Shown: positions 6,014 to 9,085 of the stretch, piece after piece | How the letters are laid out: each line of letters starts with the position of its first letter | Numbering within the stretch: position 1 is the stretch's first letter | Assembly: GCA_029058455.1 (NCBI GenBank) | Contig: JAIDXU010000301.1 | Location: 1 to 9,085, forward strand | Source of the DNA: Paramuribaculum sp. | GTDB lineage: Bacteria > Bacteroidota > Bacteroidia > Bacteroidales > Muribaculaceae | Reading direction: 5' to 3' | Length of the DNA stretch: 9,085 nt | Program-made: the position numbers and the translations under genes | Notes under the pieces: model-generated | Databases searched by the model: none | What the model was told of the DNA's origin: nothing | What the model saw: only the letters and a program-made list of their open reading frames with translations

Positions 6014-8728
6014 ATGAAAAGAGTCTATACGTTTGGAGACGGTAAAGCCGAAGGCAAAGCCTCCGACCGCAATCTCCTTGGCGGTAAAGGTGCCAACCTC
6101 GCCGAAATGAACCTGCTCGGTATGCCCGTGCCTCCCGGTTTCACAATCACAACCGAAGTCTGCACCGAATACACCCAGTATGGCCGCGATGAAGTAGTGA
6201 AACGTCTCGACAAGGATGTTCACGAAGCAATCGCCCACATTGAAAATCTCACCGGCAAAAAATTCAACGATCCTCAGAATCCCCTTCTTGTTTCTGTTCG
6301 CTCAGGTGCCCGCGCTTCAATGCCCGGCATGATGGACACCGTGCTCAACCTCGGCATGAATGACGCTACTGTAGCTTGTCTCGCCGAAAAGAGCGGCAAT
6401 CCCCGTTTCGCTTGGGACAGCTACCGTCGTTTCGTGCAGATGTATGGCGACGTGGTGCTCGGTATGAAGCCCAAATCGAAAACCGACATCGATCCCTTCG
6501 AGGAAATCATGGACAAGATGAAAGAATCCAAAGGCGTGAAACTCGACACCGAGCTTGACGTTGAGGATCTCAAAGTGCTTGTTAAAGAGTTCAAGGCCGC
6601 TGTTAAGGAACACACCGGCAAAGACTTCCCCGACGATGCTTGGGAACAGCTCTGGGGTGGTATCTGCGCCGTATTCGACTCATGGATGAACGAGCGCGCC
6701 ATACTCTATCGCCGCATGAACCAGATTCCCGAAGAATGGGGCACAGCCGTTAACGTTCAGGCTATGGTTTACGGTAATATGGGTAACAACTCGGCCACCG
6801 GTGTTGCATTCTCACGCGACGCTGCTACCGGCGAAAATATCTTCAACGGCGAATACCTCATCAACGCTCAGGGCGAAGACGTGGTTGCCGGTATCCGCAC
6901 TCCCCAGCAGATCACTGTAGAAGGCTCAAAGAGATGGGCTAAACTTCAGGGTATCTCTGAAGAAGAGCGCGCAGCCAAATATCCCTCACTCGAGGAATCA
7001 ATGCCTGTTTGCGCCGCTGACCTCATCAGCATCGCTCATCGTCTTGAGGATCACTACAAAGACATGCAGGACATGGAATTCACCATTCAGGACGGCAAAC
7101 TCTGGATGCTCCAGACCCGTAACGGCAAGCGCACCGGCGCTGCTATGGTGAAAATCGCCATGGACCTCCTCCGTGCCGGCGAAATCGACGAAAAGACCGC
7201 TCTTCTCCGCATGGAACCCCAGAAACTCGACGAGCTTCTCCACCCCGTATTCGACAAAGCCGCTCTCAAACGCGCCAAAGTTGCTGCCAAAGGTCTTCCC
7301 GCTTCTCCCGGTGCCGCTACCGGCATGATCGTATTCTCGGCTGACGACGCTGAGGCTTGGGCTGAAAAGAAGAAAAAAGTTGTGCTCGTGCGTATCGAGA
7401 CATCTCCTGAGGATCTCCGCGGCATGGCTGTTGCCCAGGGTATTCTCACCATGCGCGGCGGTATGACCAGCCACGCTGCCGTTGTAGCCCGCGGCATGGG
7501 TAAATGCTGCGTATCAGGTGCCGGCGAAATCCTCATCGATTACAAAGAAAAGACTCTCCGCATGGGTGGCAAGACCTATAAGGAAGGTGATTGGATTTCT
7601 CTCAACGGTTCAACCGGTGAAGTTTATGACGGTCAGGTTCCCACTGTAGAACCCGAACTCGACGGCGACTTCGGTGCTATCATGAACCTCGCTGCCAAAT
7701 ATACAAAGACTCTTGTTCGCACCAACGCCGATTCTCCCCGCGACGCCAAACAGGCCCGTCACTTCGGCGCTCAGGGCATTGGCCTCTGCCGCACCGAACA
7801 CATGTTCTTTGAAGGTGACCGTATCAAAGCAATGCGCGAAATGATCCTCGCTTCTGACGTTGAAGGTCGTCGTGCAGCTCTCGCCAAACTTCTCCCCATT
7901 CAGCGTGGTGACTTCGAAGGCATCTTCGAAGCTATGGACGGCTATGGCGTGACCATCCGCCTCCTCGATCCCCCGTTGCATGAGTTCGTACCTCATCAGA
8001 CCGCTACTCAGAAAGAGCTCGCAGCCGATATGGGTCTCACACTCGAAGAAATCAAAGCCAAAGTTGACTCACTCGAGGAATTCAACCCCATGCTCGGTCA
8101 CCGTGGTTGCCGTCTCGGTATCACCTATCCTGAGATTACCGAAATGCAGGCACGCGCCATCATCGAAGCTGCTATCGCTTGCAAACAGCGCGGCATCGAT
8201 GTTCACCCCGAAATCATGATTCCTCTCGTTGGTTCACTCAAGGAAATTCAGAATCAGGCCGACGTTATCAACATCACTGCCGGTAAGGTATTCGAAGAAA
8301 AAGGCACTTCAATCCCCTACAAAGTAGGCACAATGATCGAAGTTCCCCGTGCAGCCCTCGTTGCTGACCAGATCGCAACCGTTGCCGACTTCTTCTCATT
8401 CGGTACTAACGACCTCACCCAGATGACCTTCGGCTTCTCTCGCGACGATGCTCCCAAGTTCCTCAAATTCTATAAGGAACATGGCATCATCAAGACCGAT
8501 CCTTTCGAAGTGCTCGATCAGGAAGGTGTTGGCCAGCTCGTTGAAATGGGCACCAAGAAAGGCCGTGCCACCAAACCCGACCTCAAAGTCGGCATTTGCG
8601 GCGAACACGGTGGTGAACCCTCTTCAGTGAAATTCTGCGCCAAACTCGGCATGAACTATGTGAGCTGCTCACCCTATCGTGTGCCCATCGCTCGCGTAGC
8701 CGCCGCCCAGGCCGCCATCGAAGACTAA
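6014..8728 (+). CDS. ppdK: Pyruvate, phosphate dikinase
   Basis: This cytosolic enzyme interconverts pyruvate + ATP + Pi and PEP + AMP + PPi. In anaerobic Bacteroidales it can act in glycolysis (PPi-saving) or make PEP. The 904-residue length is full for bacterial PPDK, slightly above the 874 of Clostridium symbiosum. The N-terminal ATP-grasp part begins FGDGKAEG with K25 in LLGGKGANLAEM and R96 in VSVRSGARASMPGMMDT. The swivelling phosphohistidine domain has GGMTSH with catalytic H487; T485, two residues before, is at the position phosphorylated by PDRP regulators in plants and some bacteria. The C-terminal TIM barrel binding PEP/pyruvate has R593 in GLCRTEHMFF, MIEVPRA, FGTNDLTQ (796-803) and the catalytic C862 in GICGEHGG. 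Codon choice is strongly biased (CTC, GGC, ATC, CGC/CGT, AAC) compared with the flanking genes, a sign of high expression; this bias also creates long spurious antisense frames. It is a single-gene transcript between the promoter at 5873-5904 and the hairpin at 8754-8792. Confidence 0.97.
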   Translation: MKRVYTFGDGKAEGKASDRNLLGGKGANLAEMNLLGMPVPPGFTITTEVCTEYTQYGRDEVVKRLDKDVHEAIAHIENLTGKKFNDPQNPLLVSVRSGARASMPGMMDTVLNLGMNDATVACLAEKSGNPRFAWDSYRRFVQMYGDVVLGMKPKSKTDIDPFEEIMDKMKESKGVKLDTELDVEDLKVLVKEFKAAVKEHTGKDFPDDAWEQLWGGICAVFDSWMNERAILYRRMNQIPEEWGTAVNVQAMVYGNMGNNSATGVAFSRDAATGENIFNGEYLINAQGEDVVAGIRTPQQITVEGSKRWAKLQGISEEERAAKYPSLEESMPVCAADLISIAHRLEDHYKDMQDMEFTIQDGKLWMLQTRNGKRTGAAMVKIAMDLLRAGEIDEKTALLRMEPQKLDELLHPVFDKAALKRAKVAAKGLPASPGAATGMIVFSADDAEAWAEKKKKVVLVRIETSPEDLRGMAVAQGILTMRGGMTSHAAVVARGMGKCCVSGAGEILIDYKEKTLRMGGKTYKEGDWISLNGSTGEVYDGQVPTVEPELDGDFGAIMNLAAKYTKTLVRTNADSPRDAKQARHFGAQGIGLCRTEHMFFEGDRIKAMREMILASDVEGRRAALAKLLPIQRGDFEGIFEAMDGYGVTIRLLDPPLHEFVPHQTATQKELAADMGLTLEEIKAKVDSLEEFNPMLGHRGCRLGITYPEITEMQARAIIEAAIACKQRGIDVHPEIMIPLVGSLKEIQNQADVINITAGKVFEEKGTSIPYKVGTMIEVPRAALVADQIATVADFFSFGTNDLTQMTFGFSRDDAPKFLKFYKEHGIIKTDPFEVLDQEGVGQLVEMGTKKGRATKPDLKVGICGEHGGEPSSVKFCAKLGMNYVSCSPYRVPIARVAAAQAAIED

Positions 8729-8753
8729 TCCAAGTCTGACGAATAACTCCTAA

Positions 8754-8792
8754 AAAGGCCGTAATGCCCTCATCGGCATTACGGCCTTTCTT
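8754..8792 (+). terminator. Rho-independent terminator of ppdK
   Basis: AAAGGCCGTAATGCC (8754-8768) pairs perfectly over 15 bases with GGCATTACGGCCTTT (8775-8789) around a 6-base loop, followed by CTT. It begins 25 bases after the ppdK stop codon. The A-rich left flank (8752-8756) means it might also work on the opposite strand. Confidence 0.88.
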
Positions 8793-8801
8793 AAATTACT
8801 A

Positions 8802-8873
8802 AAGACATTAAAGACCCTAAAGACTTTAATGACTTTAATGACTTTAATGACTTTAAAAACCTTAATGACCTTA
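8802..8873 (+). repeat. Eight tandem 9-bp repeats, consensus (A/T)-rich AAG/ATG-ACN-TTA
   Basis: Read in steps of nine bases the units are AAGACATTA, AAGACCCTA, AAGACTTTA, three identical ATGACTTTA (8829-8855), AAAACCTTA and ATGACCTTA. The array begins 9 bases after the ppdK terminator and ends 6 bases before the ATG of the four-helix-bundle gene, in the same reading frame with no stop. As protein the units read (K/M)-T-L. Four of the eight carry an in-frame ATG. Gain or loss of units by slippage would keep the frame and change the number of possible starts or the leader length. I find no TTTG/TAnnTTTG promoter within it. Confidence 0.85.
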
Positions 8874-8879
8874 TTGTCC

Positions 8880-9085
8880 ATGAATGAATTGATCCCCAAT
8901 CGCGGTAACTATAAACGCTTGCTGAGTTACCAGAAGGCCGATGTAATCTTTCAGATTACTTATTACTTCTGTCAGCATTATGTAGCATACGGCGACAGGA
9001 CAAAGGATCAAATGATTCAGGCTGCAAGAAGTGGCAAGCAAAACATTATTGAAGGGTGTGCGGCGTCAGCCACTTCTACTAAAAC
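8880..9085 (+). CDS. Four-helix-bundle (suffix-domain) protein, 23S rRNA IVS-protein/Avd-like, 5' part
   Basis: The first 68 codons are visible and the gene runs past the window. The family pattern is clear: NYKRLLSYQKADVIFQITYYF (10-30), then GDRTKDQMIQAARSGKQNIIEG (38-59). This matches the four-helix-bundle family related to the proteins encoded in 23S rRNA intervening sequences and to the Avd accessory protein of diversity-generating retroelements; the LLSYQKA start is typical of the suffix-domain subgroup. These basic helical-bundle proteins oligomerise and some bind nucleic acid, but the role of free-standing copies is unknown. Here it is not inside an rRNA gene, and no reverse transcriptase or template repeat is visible in the window. 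I place the start at ATG 8880 because the family's conserved N-terminus follows at once; in-frame ATGs in the repeat array (8829, 8838, 8847, 8865) would prepend MTL-type residues. No promoter or Shine-Dalgarno is recognisable. Confidence 0.85.
   Translation, partial: MNELIPNRGNYKRLLSYQKADVIFQITYYFCQHYVAYGDRTKDQMIQAARSGKQNIIEGCAASATSTK

Noticed and set aside
6998..7536. Long overlapping antisense ORFs (149-158 codons) inside ppdK
   Set aside because: They are mirrored frames of a strongly codon-biased gene, have no family features, promoter or start context, and overlap one another.
8802..8873. Possible CRISPR-like array
   Set aside because: The units are 9 bp and directly adjacent with no spacers; no cas gene is present.

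Overview
The window looks like a piece of a Bacteroidales chromosome (Bacteroidaceae or Muribaculaceae-like; genus not resolved). The evidence is the gene content (compact CcsBA, RlmD beginning MARKRK, a four-helix-bundle suffix-domain protein, a 904-residue pyruvate phosphate dikinase), start codons without clear Shine-Dalgarno sequences, and several matches to the Bacteroidetes promoter consensus TTTG-N19/20-TAnnTTTG. It reads as ordinary core chromosome with one accessory-looking gene at the right edge. I see no rRNA, tRNA, CRISPR array, insertion sequence or prophage gene.

Left block (1-3313, + strand): the end of an unidentified reading frame, then a promoter-like site, then a RidA/chorismatase-like protein whose last codons overlap the start of a cytochrome c haem-lyase/transporter (fused ResB-CcsA). 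The last two look like one respiratory operon. A small antibiotic-biosynthesis-monooxygenase (ABM) domain protein follows as a separate unit (3443-3721).

Middle block (3802-5743, - strand): rlmD (23S rRNA m5U methyltransferase, 4Fe-4S type) and a CYTH-domain triphosphatase-like gene that overlaps the end of rlmD. This pair converges on the ABM gene across a long symmetric hairpin that should terminate from both sides. rlmD probably starts at TTG and has a perfect 10-bp inverted repeat in its leader.

Right block (5744-9085): a 270-bp divergent intergenic region carries a full promoter match for ppdK with a 7+7 palindrome on its -33 element. ppdK then makes the PEP/pyruvate link of glycolysis and is closed by a 15-bp-stem terminator. 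Beyond it, eight 9-bp repeats, kept open in frame and several carrying ATG, lead directly into a four-helix-bundle suffix-domain gene cut by the window edge. This last locus is the most unusual part of the window; no clear novel multi-gene system is visible.
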